64,000 bases of DNA from Qipengyuania mesophila. Its GTDB lineage: Bacteria; Pseudomonadota; Alphaproteobacteria; Sphingomonadales; Sphingomonadaceae. Shown here piece after piece: positions 33,105-42,055 of the stretch (positions are counted from its first letter, which is position 1; the number at the start of each line of letters is the position of its first letter). A program made the position numbers and the translations under genes. The DNA is taken from positions 186,001 to 250,000 of the forward strand of contig NZ_JAIGNU010000001.1 of NCBI RefSeq assembly GCF_019711655.1, written 5' to 3'. Below the pieces are notes generated by a model. It saw only the letters and a list, made by a program, of their open reading frames with translations. It did not search any database and was not told the origin of the DNA.

Positions 33105-34318
33105 TTCGCCACCGTGCGATCCTCATAGCCCGAAACAAGGGGGGCCATCATTGCGTGTCCTTTAGGGACAAGCTCAATCCTGACGTTCTCCACCTTCCCG
33201 CGCGTCACCGAGGCGACCATCGCCTGCACCGGGCAGGCAGGCGGAACGTTGAGCAAGAAGTCCCCTTCGCCCTCGAAGTGCTCAATTCTTGGACCGCCGT
33301 CCTCCCTAGGAGAAATGCAGTGGACGTCGATTACCACAGTCGCCTTGCGGAACCCCGAGGCGCTCGCGGGGACTTTCTTATCCGAAATACGCAAGATGTA
33401 ACGCCCTGGTTCAGCAGCATCAAAGCGTCTTGCAAAGGGCCGTCGCAGAGGATCGCGGTTGGACAAAGTTACAGTCCCATCCTCCACACCAGTTGTAATC
33501 GTAGTGCCCGCTTGGCGGATCGCCTGCCAGGAAAATGGCCAAAGGCCTTTGGTGTTTTTGAATGTCGCATCAAAAGCTAAACCTTGAGGTATCTTGCTGG
33601 CGCACCGTGCAGGCCAGACCTGTGGGAGGTATTGCGGCCGGCCGCTTTTGAGGGCGGCGGTTGCGACGGTGCCGTGGAGTTCGCAATCCATTTCTGGATC
33701 GAGCTTTGCGGCCAAAGCGAGGGTCTCGACGATCTCGGACCCTACAGGCCTTGTTCGGCTGACATAAGAGGTGAACCGGGTACGCAGATACTCGCTTTCT
33801 TGCATACGGACGGCGAACGACTTGCGTCCCTTCTTGCTTCTAATCAGACTTGAGATCGCGAGGTCAATGGCTTCTTGATCCACCTTAAGGCGCGCGAGGG
33901 CATCAAGGCGTGCGGTCGCCACATCGATCCTCCCCTGATCCATTGCGCTCGCCAGCACAGTCAACTGCACATAGCGATCGCGCCAACCGCGTTTAGCGGC
34001 AGATGCGAGGGCCAGTGCGGCTCGCGGATCGTCCCTCTCAGCGGCCCAAATCGCGAACATGCTGAGATGAGACGCCTCGATCGGACGATTACGCAACAAG
34101 GCGACCAAACGCCTTCCGGCCTCCGCCGAGTTGATCTCTAGCTGATTGGCTGTTAGTTTCGCATCCGCAAATCCCCCCAAGCCTGCCGGAACGAGATTTG
34201 CGATGGCACCATTTCTTTCCGCAGCCTTGTCAATCTGCAAGATTGCAAGGCAGCACGCCAGCAATAGAAATATCAGAAGCCTTAGAGCGTCAGAATTCTG
34301 TAATGCCGGCCACTTCAA
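33101..34318 (-). CDS. Unknown membrane-anchored protein of the EPS operon
   Basis: A 405-residue protein not recognised by family. One N-terminal membrane segment (LLIFLLLACCLAILQI, residues 13-28) anchors a periplasmic body. Residues about 65-200 are alpha-helical and repeat-like (AERDDPRAALALASAAKRGW; RIDVATARLDALARL), resembling TPR-type solenoids. The C-terminal part (about 250-390) looks like beta-sandwich. It is coupled to the Wzc gene upstream and rfbC downstream by 4-base overlaps, so it is an integral part of the operon. A role in polymer assembly or export is inferred from context only. Confidence 0.65.
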   Translation of the reverse strand: MKWPALQNSDALRLLIFLLLACCLAILQIDKAAERNGAIANLVPAGLGGFADAKLTANQLEINSAEAGRRLVALLRNRPIEASHLSMFAIWAAERDDPRAALALASAAKRGWRDRYVQLTVLASAMDQGRIDVATARLDALARLKVDQEAIDLAISSLIRSKKGRKSFAVRMQESEYLRTRFTSYVSRTRPVGSEIVETLALAAKLDPEMDCELHGTVATAALKSGRPQYLPQVWPARCASKIPQGLAFDATFKNTKGLWPFSWQAIRQAGTTITTGVEDGTVTLSNRDPLRRPFARRFDAAEPGRYILRISDKKVPASASGFRKATVVIDVHCISPREDGGPRIEHFEGEGDFLLNVPPACPVQAMVASVTRGKVENVRIELVPKGHAMMAPLVSGYEDRTVAK

Positions 34319-36534
34319 TGCTCTTCCCCGTAGGCGTAATAATCGTAACCGTAATACGAGTACGCTCCACTGATTTTCGAGGCATCGAATTTGGTCAGTA
34401 CTACACCGGCGATCGGCGCACCGACCATCTGCAAGCGTCGCATGGATGTCTTCACCGATCCGCGCTTACCGGCCGAAGCATCGACTACGAAAAGCAAACG
34501 ATCGACGTGAACTGCAATGGTGAGCGCGTCCGAAAGTCCAAGAACGGGCGGGGAGTCGAAGATGATATGATCGTAATCCTTGCTCAGTTCTGCGATGATC
34601 CCCTCTAGGTCAGCCGTAGCAAGCAAACTCGACGGCGACGGAGGGATTGGCAAAGCGGTCATATAGTATAAGTTTGCAACTGGCCCCGGCACGATCACAT
34701 CGAGCAGGTTCTTTTCTCCAGCCAGCAACGACGTGAAGCCGAGTTGATCAGCATTCGCGAGTCGACGATGCAAGGTCGGGCGTCGCAAGTCGGCATCAAT
34801 CAGCAACGTGCGGCGATTCTGGCTGGCAATTTCCTTCGCCAGCGTGTGCGCCGTAGTCGTTTTGCCTTCGCTGGCCGTCGCCGAGACCACAGTCATCGTC
34901 TTTGGCAGGCCATCCCCAGAGCTATAACGAAGGTTGGTCAGCAAGGATAGGTACGCTTCACTGATCGGGCTCTTCGGGTCAGCCAGATCTTCGGTGAGCA
35001 CCTCGTCTTCGACCTTGGGAATGAGAGCCAGCATCGGTACGCCGAGCTTGCGCTCGACATCTTCTGGGCTGCGCATCACATCATCGAACTGCTCGCGCAG
35101 GAAAACGAAAGCAGCCGCGGCTGCGATGCCGGCTAAGAAGGCCAACATCATGTTGAGCACCGGATTGGGCGAATCCGGCTCATTCGGACGCTCGGCGACA
35201 TCGACCAGTGAAACATTATTCGATGCAGCACCGGCAGTCGCGCTAAGCTCGTTATAGCGCGTCAATAGCGCTTCGTAGAGCGCGCGGGCCGTCTCTGCTT
35301 CGCGCCGCAGCACGTTATACTGCACGCCGCGATCTTGTTCGTCCAGTGCCTCCGAGCGCAGGCCAGACACCCGGCTCTGCAACGAATCTTCGCGATCCTT
35401 GGCCGCTTCGTATTCGAGGCGTGCAGAGCGCTTGATCGAATTGCCAAGGGAGTCGATCTGGGAATCGATCCGCGCCAATTGCGACTCTAGAGCCTGAACG
35501 TTCGGGTGATCATCGAGGTGCTTCACACTCTCCTCGGCCAAATCAGATTGGATTGTGGATCGTTGTGTAATGAGCGACTGGACAGCCGGATTGTTGAGAA
35601 CTTCCGGAATGCTCAGAATTGGCTGGTTGCGCAGATTCTCCCAACGGTCTTGCGCCGCGACCCTCTGCGACGTCGCGGTTGCTGCCGCGGAATTAATCTG
35701 AACGAGGGATTCGTTGGTGACTGAGAGAGTCGTTTCCTTGTCCGCATTTTGGCCCTGCCCGCCAACGCGGATCAAGCCAGCCTCTCGCGAATACTGGTTC
35801 AGGTCCCGCTCACTCTGCTCAAGCTTCTTGCGAGCATCGGCCAACTGTTGCGACAAAAACTCTCTCGCGTAGGCGGAGCTGTCGAACTTGCGCGCCAAAT
35901 TACTTTCGATGTAATTCGTCGCAACGGAGTTTGCTATTCGGGCCGACATGTCCGGACTTGCACTTGTGAACATAATCGAAACCAACCGCGAGTTTAGCGG
36001 CAGGTTGACCGTCAAGTTCTTAGTGAGAAGCTCGACGGCGAGATCGCGCCTAAACGCGGCTAGATCTCCTGGATAATTCGTGGCTGACGTGAGGTCACCC
36101 TCGTCAGCCATCTTCACACCTAGCGAATCGTAGAACGCCGCGTCGTCCGCCAAGCCTTCGCTTTCGACCACGCGCTGTGCAAGCGATTGCGACTTTAGTA
36201 CGTCGACTTGGGTTGACAGAAAAAGCTGAGCATCGAGAGGGGCGATCCTTGCTGGACCTTTGTCTTCAAGGATCTGCTCCACTTCCTGTTCGATCAGAAC
36301 GCGCGACGTCGCGACATACTTCGGCACCGTCAGCAACGTCACTACAAAGCCTAAGACCAACGCGGCGGTGACGATGCCCACGATTGGCCATTTGTTGCGC
36401 TGTATGGCAATGTAGATTGAGCGCAGATCCAGGTCGAACAGCGCTTCGCTTTGAGCCGGGCCCTCCTCAGTCTCAAATGGCTGTCCAGAGCGGGGCGTCA
36501 CCGGAGCACTTGCCCCAATGCTGTCAGAAACCAT
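34315..36534 (-). CDS. Wzc-type polysaccharide co-polymerase / tyrosine autokinase
   Basis: A 739-residue inner-membrane protein controlling EPS chain length and export. The Wzz domain starts with a membrane segment near residue 45-65 (WPIVGIVTAALVLGFVVTLL); long periplasmic coiled coils cover about 185-420; a second membrane segment is near 445-465. The cytoplasmic BY-kinase follows: Walker A SATASEGKTT, Walker A' LLIDADLRRP, Walker B HIIFDSPPVLG. A tyrosine-rich C-terminal cluster (YSYYGYDYYAYGEEH) is the autophosphorylation tail. ATG 36534 is chosen over the longer frame because it sits 4 bases after the export-lipoprotein gene. Confidence 0.92.
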   Translation of the reverse strand: MVSDSIGASAPVTPRSGQPFETEEGPAQSEALFDLDLRSIYIAIQRNKWPIVGIVTAALVLGFVVTLLTVPKYVATSRVLIEQEVEQILEDKGPARIAPLDAQLFLSTQVDVLKSQSLAQRVVESEGLADDAAFYDSLGVKMADEGDLTSATNYPGDLAAFRRDLAVELLTKNLTVNLPLNSRLVSIMFTSASPDMSARIANSVATNYIESNLARKFDSSAYAREFLSQQLADARKKLEQSERDLNQYSREAGLIRVGGQGQNADKETTLSVTNESLVQINSAAATATSQRVAAQDRWENLRNQPILSIPEVLNNPAVQSLITQRSTIQSDLAEESVKHLDDHPNVQALESQLARIDSQIDSLGNSIKRSARLEYEAAKDREDSLQSRVSGLRSEALDEQDRGVQYNVLRREAETARALYEALLTRYNELSATAGAASNNVSLVDVAERPNEPDSPNPVLNMMLAFLAGIAAAAAFVFLREQFDDVMRSPEDVERKLGVPMLALIPKVEDEVLTEDLADPKSPISEAYLSLLTNLRYSSGDGLPKTMTVVSATASEGKTTTAHTLAKEIASQNRRTLLIDADLRRPTLHRRLANADQLGFTSLLAGEKNLLDVIVPGPVANLYYMTALPIPPSPSSLLATADLEGIIAELSKDYDHIIFDSPPVLGLSDALTIAVHVDRLLFVVDASAGKRGSVKTSMRRLQMVGAPIAGVVLTKFDASKISGAYSYYGYDYYAYGEEH

Positions 36535-36538
36535 CAAC

Positions 36539-37228
36539 CTAGAACCTTGTAAAAATGTTAAAGATGGGCGCTGCACGCAAGAAGTCCTGATAGAGACCCT
36601 TCACGGCACTGAAACCGACAACGATGCGGTCGCCACCGAGAATCTCGGGGTCCGGAACGCGCCCTTCCCTGATATGGCGGAGGTTGAAGATGGCCCCGTA
36701 TTGCTGGCCATCAATCTGTCGGAACACGATCACTTCGTCCTCGACGGCGGTAATCGTCGGGCCCTTGGCACGGGCAATGGCCTCGAGCAACGACGATGTA
36801 CCGGCAATCTCGTAAACGCCGGGCTCGGTCACGCTGCCTTCGACAACGACGCGCTGCGCCGCCGAACTGACCACACCCACGACCACTTGCGGATCGCGGA
36901 TGAAGCGGGCACCCAGACCGGCTTCGAGCATTTCGCTCAACTCGATGGCGGTCTTGCCGGCGGCATCGACTTGGCCAACCAGCGGAAAGTTGATCGTTCC
37001 CGATGCATCAACCTGAAGCGTTTCGAAAGTCAGCTCGGGCTCCTGAAAGACGCGGACCGAGAGCGTGTCCAGCACGCCGATCCGATAGTCGGGCGGTCCG
37101 CGCTCAGGATCTTGCGGAGGAATGATCTCGTAGGCGGCATCACCGCGCGCGAGGTCCGCCCCGGGATTGAAACAGCCCGCGAGCAGCCCAAGACAGAGCA
37201 ACGGGAAGAGACTACGGATTTTTGACAA
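36539..37228 (-). CDS. Wza-type polysaccharide export lipoprotein
   Basis: A 229-residue outer-membrane polysaccharide exporter (OPX). It has a lipoprotein signal with lipobox LLAGC at about residues 15-19, the poly_export domain (DYRIGVLDTLSVRVFQEPEL near 46-65) and an SLBB-type domain (VEGSVTEPGVYEIAG near 128-142). The only plausible start is TTG 37228: an in-frame stop lies two codons upstream and no ATG precedes the lipobox. It is shorter than E. coli Wza and probably works with the Wzc protein encoded next. The start overlaps the preceding gene by 17 bases. Confidence 0.9.
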   Translation of the reverse strand: MSKIRSLFPLLCLGLLAGCFNPGADLARGDAAYEIIPPQDPERGPPDYRIGVLDTLSVRVFQEPELTFETLQVDASGTINFPLVGQVDAAGKTAIELSEMLEAGLGARFIRDPQVVVGVVSSAAQRVVVEGSVTEPGVYEIAGTSSLLEAIARAKGPTITAVEDEVIVFRQIDGQQYGAIFNLRHIREGRVPDPEILGGDRIVVGFSAVKGLYQDFLRAAPIFNIFTRF

Positions 37229-38576
37229 GATTCAGACCCCGAGAATTTATATTCGCAGTTGCTAACACGGCGGCGAAACCGGCAACAAGACTCCACATGG
37301 CATAATTGCGCAAGGGATAGTCGATTAGTGACTGGAGCGCGACACATAGAAGCGCCAGCGCAGAAAAGCCCGCCAGCGTGCCGCTTTCGCCTCCACGGGT
37401 CCGCCACCAAGCGATCCCCAACCAGACCAGCCAAGCAAGAACAAGCAGAATCCCAGGCACGCCCGCCTCCAACGAAATCTCTAGAAAATCGTTGTGCGCC
37501 CGCCCGGCCTTCGGCGCAACGAGCGTCTCCAAGGACTCGTCAACTTGGAACACTTCGTCGAAAGTTCCCATTCCGCTTCCGACCGGCCAATAGCGATCGA
37601 CCGCAACTAGCGTGTCGGCCCAGATATCCGGACGCGAGTCCTCGAGATCTTCGAACCGCTCGATGGTTTGCAACGTCCGCGCGTTCGTGGCCAGAATCCC
37701 CAGAGCCAAGACCAGCGCGATGCCGATAGAGCCGAGGAGGACCGGCTTGGGACGATGCGCCGACAGGCGTCCGTACCAAAGCGCCCGGGCGGCCAAAACG
37801 ATTAGAACCAGAATGAGCAGGGCCAGGCTGGAGCGCGATTGCGTGAGCACACAGCCGAGGCTCAAAAGCACGCCGGCCACCCACATCATCCACTTCCTGC
37901 GAGCAAAGAAGTCGCTGTCCGCCACCGCGGCGAGCGCACAAAGCACGAGAACGAAGAACAGTCCCGCAGAATTGTGGTTGGCGAAGAAGCCGTAGAGCTG
38001 GCCATCAACCAGATTCGGATAACCGAAGAAGGAAACGTTCCCGAGAATGATCTGAAGGCCGCCGAGGAGGAAATGCGCAAGCCCCAGGCCGACCACCACC
38101 AGGAGTAGCGACGCTCTCTTGCGTGTTCGATCGAGATCGAGGGCAAGCAGCAGCCCCAGCGGAACGAGAAGCGCAGCGAGCGCCCCCAGAGTTCGCCCCC
38201 TGTCCAGCGAATGAGCGAACCACTGATCGCCTGCCCCTACCAGGCCTCGCGCCTCGGCTGCCAGATCGCGTCCGGGCAGTGCCTGCCAGAGGCCCGCAGG
38301 AAGAGGGATCAGCTGGAGCAGCGGAATTGCGATCGATGCGGCCACTAGGATCGCAAACGCCCGGCCATAACGATGAGACAGCGGCTCGCTGCGGAAAGCG
38401 AACCAGCAGACGGCCAGCAAGGCCCCCAGTCCGACGAGCAAATTTCCGAACGCGGCATGACTGCCACCACCGCCGAAAACCACGGCTGCAATCAACAGGA
38501 AAAGCGCCACCCTTCCGAAAGGAAAGCGCGGCTCACCCCTAAGCTCCGACCGGTTTTTCAACGCCGAGCTCCGCAT
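37212..38576 (-). CDS. O-antigen ligase / EPS polymerase family membrane protein
   Basis: A 454-residue polytopic protein of the Wzy/WaaL family. About 11-12 hydrophobic segments and a large periplasmic loop near residues 300-365 carry the family pattern DIWADTLVAVDRYWPVGSGM with a downstream HNDFLE motif. It could be the EPS polymerase or a ligase; a second, unrelated Wzy-like protein is encoded at 22.8-24.2 kb. It is the first gene of the EPS operon. Its ATG lies only 10 bases after a perfect terminator hairpin and has no strong ribosome-binding site, which is unusual. Confidence 0.82.
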   Translation of the reverse strand: MRSSALKNRSELRGEPRFPFGRVALFLLIAAVVFGGGGSHAAFGNLLVGLGALLAVCWFAFRSEPLSHRYGRAFAILVAASIAIPLLQLIPLPAGLWQALPGRDLAAEARGLVGAGDQWFAHSLDRGRTLGALAALLVPLGLLLALDLDRTRKRASLLLVVVGLGLAHFLLGGLQIILGNVSFFGYPNLVDGQLYGFFANHNSAGLFFVLVLCALAAVADSDFFARRKWMMWVAGVLLSLGCVLTQSRSSLALLILVLIVLAARALWYGRLSAHRPKPVLLGSIGIALVLALGILATNARTLQTIERFEDLEDSRPDIWADTLVAVDRYWPVGSGMGTFDEVFQVDESLETLVAPKAGRAHNDFLEISLEAGVPGILLVLAWLVWLGIAWWRTRGGESGTLAGFSALALLCVALQSLIDYPLRNYAMWSLVAGFAAVLATANINSRGLNLVKNP

Positions 38577-38586
38577 GCATCAGGCA

Positions 38587-38621
38587 AATAAAACCCCGCC
38601 AATCACTGATTGGCGGGGTTT
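38587..38621 (-). terminator. Rho-independent terminator between small EPS-associated gene and EPS operon
   Basis: AAACCCCGCCAATCA (38591-38605) and TGATTGGCGGGGTTT (38607-38621) are perfect inverted repeats. Read on the minus strand the hairpin is followed by TTTTATTT. It ends the 93-residue protein gene at 38642-38923, yet the next gene's ATG is at 38576, leaving no room for a promoter after the hairpin. Confidence 0.92.
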
Positions 38622-38641
38622 TACTTTAGATTGAATCTAGC

Positions 38642-38923
38642 TTATGCGCCCGACGAACGGTCGTCGTCGCTCGCTGCGGCGATAACGCCACCGATCACTG
38701 CCAGGCCAGCGATGATCGCGATAACGAGGCCGGTACCACCGAGCTCGCTCTTGTTCTTCTTGGTCAGCGTCGAACGCGCAACGTCACCGCTGACGCTCGA
38801 GAGCTTCACCGGCTGAACAGCGACGTTCGAAGCGTCGGCTGCACGGGTACCGGCAGTGGCAGCAACCGAGGTGGTCGCCATGGCGACGGCACCGAGGCCG
38901 GCAAGAAGGCGGCTGGTCTTCAT
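38642..38923 (-). CDS. Small exported protein with C-terminal membrane helix and DDD tail
   Basis: A 93-residue protein of unknown function. It has a signal peptide (MKTSRLLAGLGAVAMATTSV), a short polar middle (residues about 25-60), a C-terminal glycine/alanine-rich membrane helix (TGLVIAIIAGLAVIGGVIAA) and the acidic tail SDDDRSSGA. A strong AGGAG ribosome-binding site and a perfect terminator suggest high, separate expression. Similar small Gly-rich proteins with acidic tails occur near EPS genes in other alphaproteobacteria, to my recollection; no function is established. It may be an envelope structural or regulatory partner of the EPS machinery. Confidence 0.7.
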   Translation of the reverse strand: MKTSRLLAGLGAVAMATTSVAATAGTRAADASNVAVQPVKLSSVSGDVARSTLTKKNKSELGGTGLVIAIIAGLAVIGGVIAAASDDDRSSGA

Positions 38924-38998
38924 TTTTAGTCTCCTAGTGTTCTTCTTCGCGAGAATTCAATGCTTGGCTAGCAGCGATTCGAATAAGGCGCAACCGGT

Positions 38999-39013
38999 TA
39001 ATTCCTTGTTACA
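38999..39013 (-). promoter_or_regulatory. Near-consensus CtrA-type site
   Basis: TTAATTCCTTGTTAC matches the CtrA consensus TTAA-N7-TTAA in seven of eight positions. It is about 76 bases upstream of the small EPS-associated gene. The window also encodes CckA and CpdR, which control CtrA. One mismatch and no expression data keep this tentative. Confidence 0.3.
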
Positions 39014-39086
39014 CCGTCTCTTTCACAACCTCTGCACGCAGCGGCCCGTCTTTTCGAAAGTTACCTTACGCCACCCGCCCCGCAGG

Positions 39087-40454
39087 TCAATACGCATTCG
39101 GGTGCACCAGAACCCTGGCCGTGGCGAAGATGATCGTCACATCACGCCAGATCGACCAGTTGCGGATATATTCGAGATCGGCCTCTAGCCGGTCCTTCAG
39201 GTGGTCTTCGGTCTCGGTAGCGCCGCGGTGACCGCGAATTTGCGCCAGCCCGGTAAGCCCCGGCTTCAGCGCATGGCGTTGCCAGTAATCCCGGTGGACT
39301 TCCCAGAAGAGTTTTTCGCCAGCCTGCGACCCCAGTGCATGCGGGCGGGGGCCGACAATACTCATTTCCGAGCGCAGAACATTGAACAGTTGCGGCAGTT
39401 CGTCGATCGAGGTCTTGCGGATGAAGGCACCCACCCGCGTTATGCGATCGTCATCGCGCGAGGTCGAGCGCGCGCCCCTTCGATCGCCCTTCCCGTGCCG
39501 CATCGACCGGAATTTGAGCATGTCGAAGAGGCAATTGTGCGCCCCCATCCGCTGCTGGACGAAGAACACCGGCCCCCCGTCTTCGAGCTTGATCAGCAAG
39601 GCGACTAGCAGCATGACCGGGCTCAGCACGATCAGCGCCGGTATGGTAATGGCCAAGTCCATGACCCGCTTGATGATGCGCGCATGAAGTGCGAGCGGCC
39701 CGGTCGACACGACGAGGAACGACTGCCCACCTTCGCGCTCCAGCGCGATCGCCCCCAGTTCCTGCAGGGCGTTGGAGATGACCTCGCCGCGAACGCCGGC
39801 ACCTCGCATGACGCTGGCCCATTGCGATCGCCGGTCGACCGCACAGCTGACGACGACACGGTCCATGCCGCGCATCAGCCGCCCGATTCGGTCGAGGCTG
39901 TCGGGCGATGTATGAACGCCCGAAATGTCGAAGTCTTCCGCATGGACGACCTGAGCCCCGCGAAAGTCCACCTTCGGGCCGCCGTCCATGACGACGAGCA
40001 CCGAACTCACGCTCGGCCCGTAGACGCGGCGCATGCCGTAATGCAGCCCGGCGCGGAACAGCGCCATTCCCGAAAAAGCCAGAACAAGCGCCAGCGACAG
40101 CATGACGCGCGAGAACTCGGTAGCCGCCTTGGCATAGAAAATCATCACCATGCACAGCATGGCCGAAAGGATCAGGGCCACGCCGACCTGGCCGATCGCA
40201 TAGCGGATTTCGTCGAGCGCGCGGATCGAATAGCACCGCTGATGGACAGCGATGACCAGGAAGATGGGAAGGAACGCCCAGCCCATCGCGATGGCGAGTT
40301 CGTGCGGCCATTGATTGCGATACAGGCCGCCGGCCGCGATGAAACTGCCGAGAAGGATCAGCGTGTCGGCCAGCAGCATCAGCAGATACAACTGGATCCG
40401 GCGCCCCTCCATGGCCGGCCGGCTCATCGCATGGGAAACATTCTCCAAATACAC
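39087..40454 (-). CDS. Polyprenyl-phosphate sugar-1-phosphate transferase (EPS initiating enzyme)
   Basis: A 455-residue membrane protein of the WcaJ/PssY type. Four N-terminal hydrophobic segments (to about residue 125) precede a CoA-binding-like domain, then a fifth segment (LAITIPALIVLSPVMLLVAL) and the cytoplasmic catalytic domain. The catalytic domain carries KFRSMRHGKGDRRG, KTSIDELPQLFNVL, MSIVGPRPHALG and KPGLTGLAQIRGHRG. It would load the first sugar phosphate on undecaprenyl phosphate. Start is GTG 40454 with GGAGCGAAGAAC upstream; ATG 40427 is an alternative. It is encoded separately from the main operon. Confidence 0.92.
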   Translation of the reverse strand: MYLENVSHAMSRPAMEGRRIQLYLLMLLADTLILLGSFIAAGGLYRNQWPHELAIAMGWAFLPIFLVIAVHQRCYSIRALDEIRYAIGQVGVALILSAMLCMVMIFYAKAATEFSRVMLSLALVLAFSGMALFRAGLHYGMRRVYGPSVSSVLVVMDGGPKVDFRGAQVVHAEDFDISGVHTSPDSLDRIGRLMRGMDRVVVSCAVDRRSQWASVMRGAGVRGEVISNALQELGAIALEREGGQSFLVVSTGPLALHARIIKRVMDLAITIPALIVLSPVMLLVALLIKLEDGGPVFFVQQRMGAHNCLFDMLKFRSMRHGKGDRRGARSTSRDDDRITRVGAFIRKTSIDELPQLFNVLRSEMSIVGPRPHALGSQAGEKLFWEVHRDYWQRHALKPGLTGLAQIRGHRGATETEDHLKDRLEADLEYIRNWSIWRDVTIIFATARVLVHPNAY

Positions 40455-40730
40455 GTTCTTCGCTCCGCCCTTCTCTATCCCGGGGGGTATGGACGATCAT
40501 GCGACGTCGCAGTTTTCGTTCGACGCAAGCTGTGCGCAGGACTTCTTTAATCGTCATTAGTCATTCCGTGCAACGCGAATTGGCAATTTGCGCCAAAGTG
40601 AGACTGTTGCCTTGACCGGTCGCAGCCTGCCGAGCTGCTGGCGCCCGTCCGGCTCGGGCGACGCTCCCTTGCCCCGTACCGCCTGTCTGCTATGGCGCGC
40701 GCAACTCACATACGAACGAACAGGAAACCC

Positions 40731-41951
40731 ATGGCGAAGATCAAGGTTGCGAACCCGGTCGTCGAACTCGACGGCGACGAAATGACGAAAATCATCTGGC
40801 AGTGGATCCGCGAGCGGCTGATCCTGCCCTATCTCGACGTCGACCTGAAATACTACGACCTGTCGATCGAGAAGCGCGACGAGACCGACGACCAGATCAC
40901 TGTCGATGCGGCCAACGCGATCAAGGAACACGGTGTCGGCGTAAAATGCGCCACGATCACCCCCGACGAGGCGCGCGTCGAGGAATTCGGCCTGAAGAAG
41001 ATGTGGCGTTCGCCCAACGGCACGATCCGTAACATCCTCGGTGGCGTCGTCTTCCGCGAACCGATCGTCATCGACAACGTGCCGCGCCTCGTGCCCGGCT
41101 GGACCGACCCCATCGTCGTCGGCCGTCACGCCTTCGGCGACCAATATCGCGCCACCGACACGCTGATCCCCGGTGCCGGCAAGCTGCGTCTCGTCTTCGA
41201 GGGTGAAAACGGCGAGAACATCGATCTCGACGTGTTCGAATTCCAGTCGAGCGGCGTCGCCATGGCGATGTACAATCTCGACGACAGCATCCGCGATTTC
41301 GCCCGGGCCTGCATGAACTACGGCCTCGACCGCAAATGGCCGGTCTACCTCTCGACCAAGAACACCATCCTCAAGGCCTATGACGGGCGCTTCAAGGATC
41401 TGTTCCAGGAAGTGTTCGACGCCGAATTTGCCGACAAGTTTAAGGAAGCCGGCATCACCTACGAACACCGCCTGATCGACGACATGGTTGCCGCGGCGCT
41501 CAAGTGGAGCGGCAAGTTCGTCTGGGCCTGCAAGAACTACGACGGCGACGTGCAGTCCGACGTCGTTGCGCAGGGCTTCGGCTCGCTCGGGCTGATGACC
41601 TCGGTGCTGATGACCCCCGACGGCAAGACCGTCGAAGCCGAGGCGGCCCACGGCACGGTCACCCGCCACTATCGCCAGCACCAGCAGGGCAAGGCGACCA
41701 GCACCAACCCGATCGCCAGCATCTTCGCATGGACCCGCGGCCTCATCTATCGCGGTCGCTTCGACAACACGCCCGATGTCGTCAAGTTCGCCGAAACGCT
41801 CGAGAGGGTCTGCATCCAGACCGTCGAAAGCGGTAAGATGACCAAGGATCTCGCGCTGCTGATCGGCCCTGACCAGAGCTGGATGACCACCGAGCAGTTC
41901 TTCGAAGCGATCGTCGAGAACCTCGAGAAGGAAATGCAGGCCTGGGCCTGA
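40731..41951 (+). CDS. icd: NADP-dependent isocitrate dehydrogenase
   Basis: A 406-residue TCA-cycle enzyme converting isocitrate to 2-oxoglutarate with NADPH production. It starts [19 protein letters not shown], followed by [27 protein letters not shown] and [16 protein letters not shown], which mark the eukaryote-like type II subfamily common in alphaproteobacteria rather than the E. coli type. The frame is open to 40692, but ATG 40731 is the family start. A GAAA-capped terminator follows. The 276 bases upstream hold the divergent promoters of icd and the sugar transferase, but no convincing -35/-10 pair. Confidence 0.96.
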   Translation: MAKIKVANPVVELDGDEMTKIIWQWIRERLILPYLDVDLKYYDLSIEKRDETDDQITVDAANAIKEHGVGVKCATITPDEARVEEFGLKKMWRSPNGTIRNILGGVVFREPIVIDNVPRLVPGWTDPIVVGRHAFGDQYRATDTLIPGAGKLRLVFEGENGENIDLDVFEFQSSGVAMAMYNLDDSIRDFARACMNYGLDRKWPVYLSTKNTILKAYDGRFKDLFQEVFDAEFADKFKEAGITYEHRLIDDMVAAALKWSGKFVWACKNYDGDVQSDVVAQGFGSLGLMTSVLMTPDGKTVEAEAAHGTVTRHYRQHQQGKATSTNPIASIFAWTRGLIYRGRFDNTPDVVKFAETLERVCIQTVESGKMTKDLALLIGPDQSWMTTEQFFEAIVENLEKEMQAWA

Positions 41952-41992
41952 AACCCTTCGCGTTCTGGGTCATTACCCGGATAAGCCAGATC

Positions 41993-42027
41993 GACGGGGT
42001 CGGCGAAAGCCGGCCCCGTCTTTGTTT
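41993..42027 (+). terminator. Rho-independent terminator of icd
   Basis: GACGGGGTCGGC (41993-42004) and GCCGGCCCCGTC (42009-42020) form a 12-bp stem with a GAAA tetraloop and one T:G pair, followed by TTTGTTT. It lies 42 bases after the icd stop. Confidence 0.93.
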
Positions 42028-42055
42028 GGGGTCGTAACGAACAGACGGGGACCGA

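Noticed and set aside
40540..40560. TTAATCGTCATTAG as a CtrA site before the sugar transferase gene.
   Set aside because: The spacing between half-sites is six, not seven, and the second half is TTAG.
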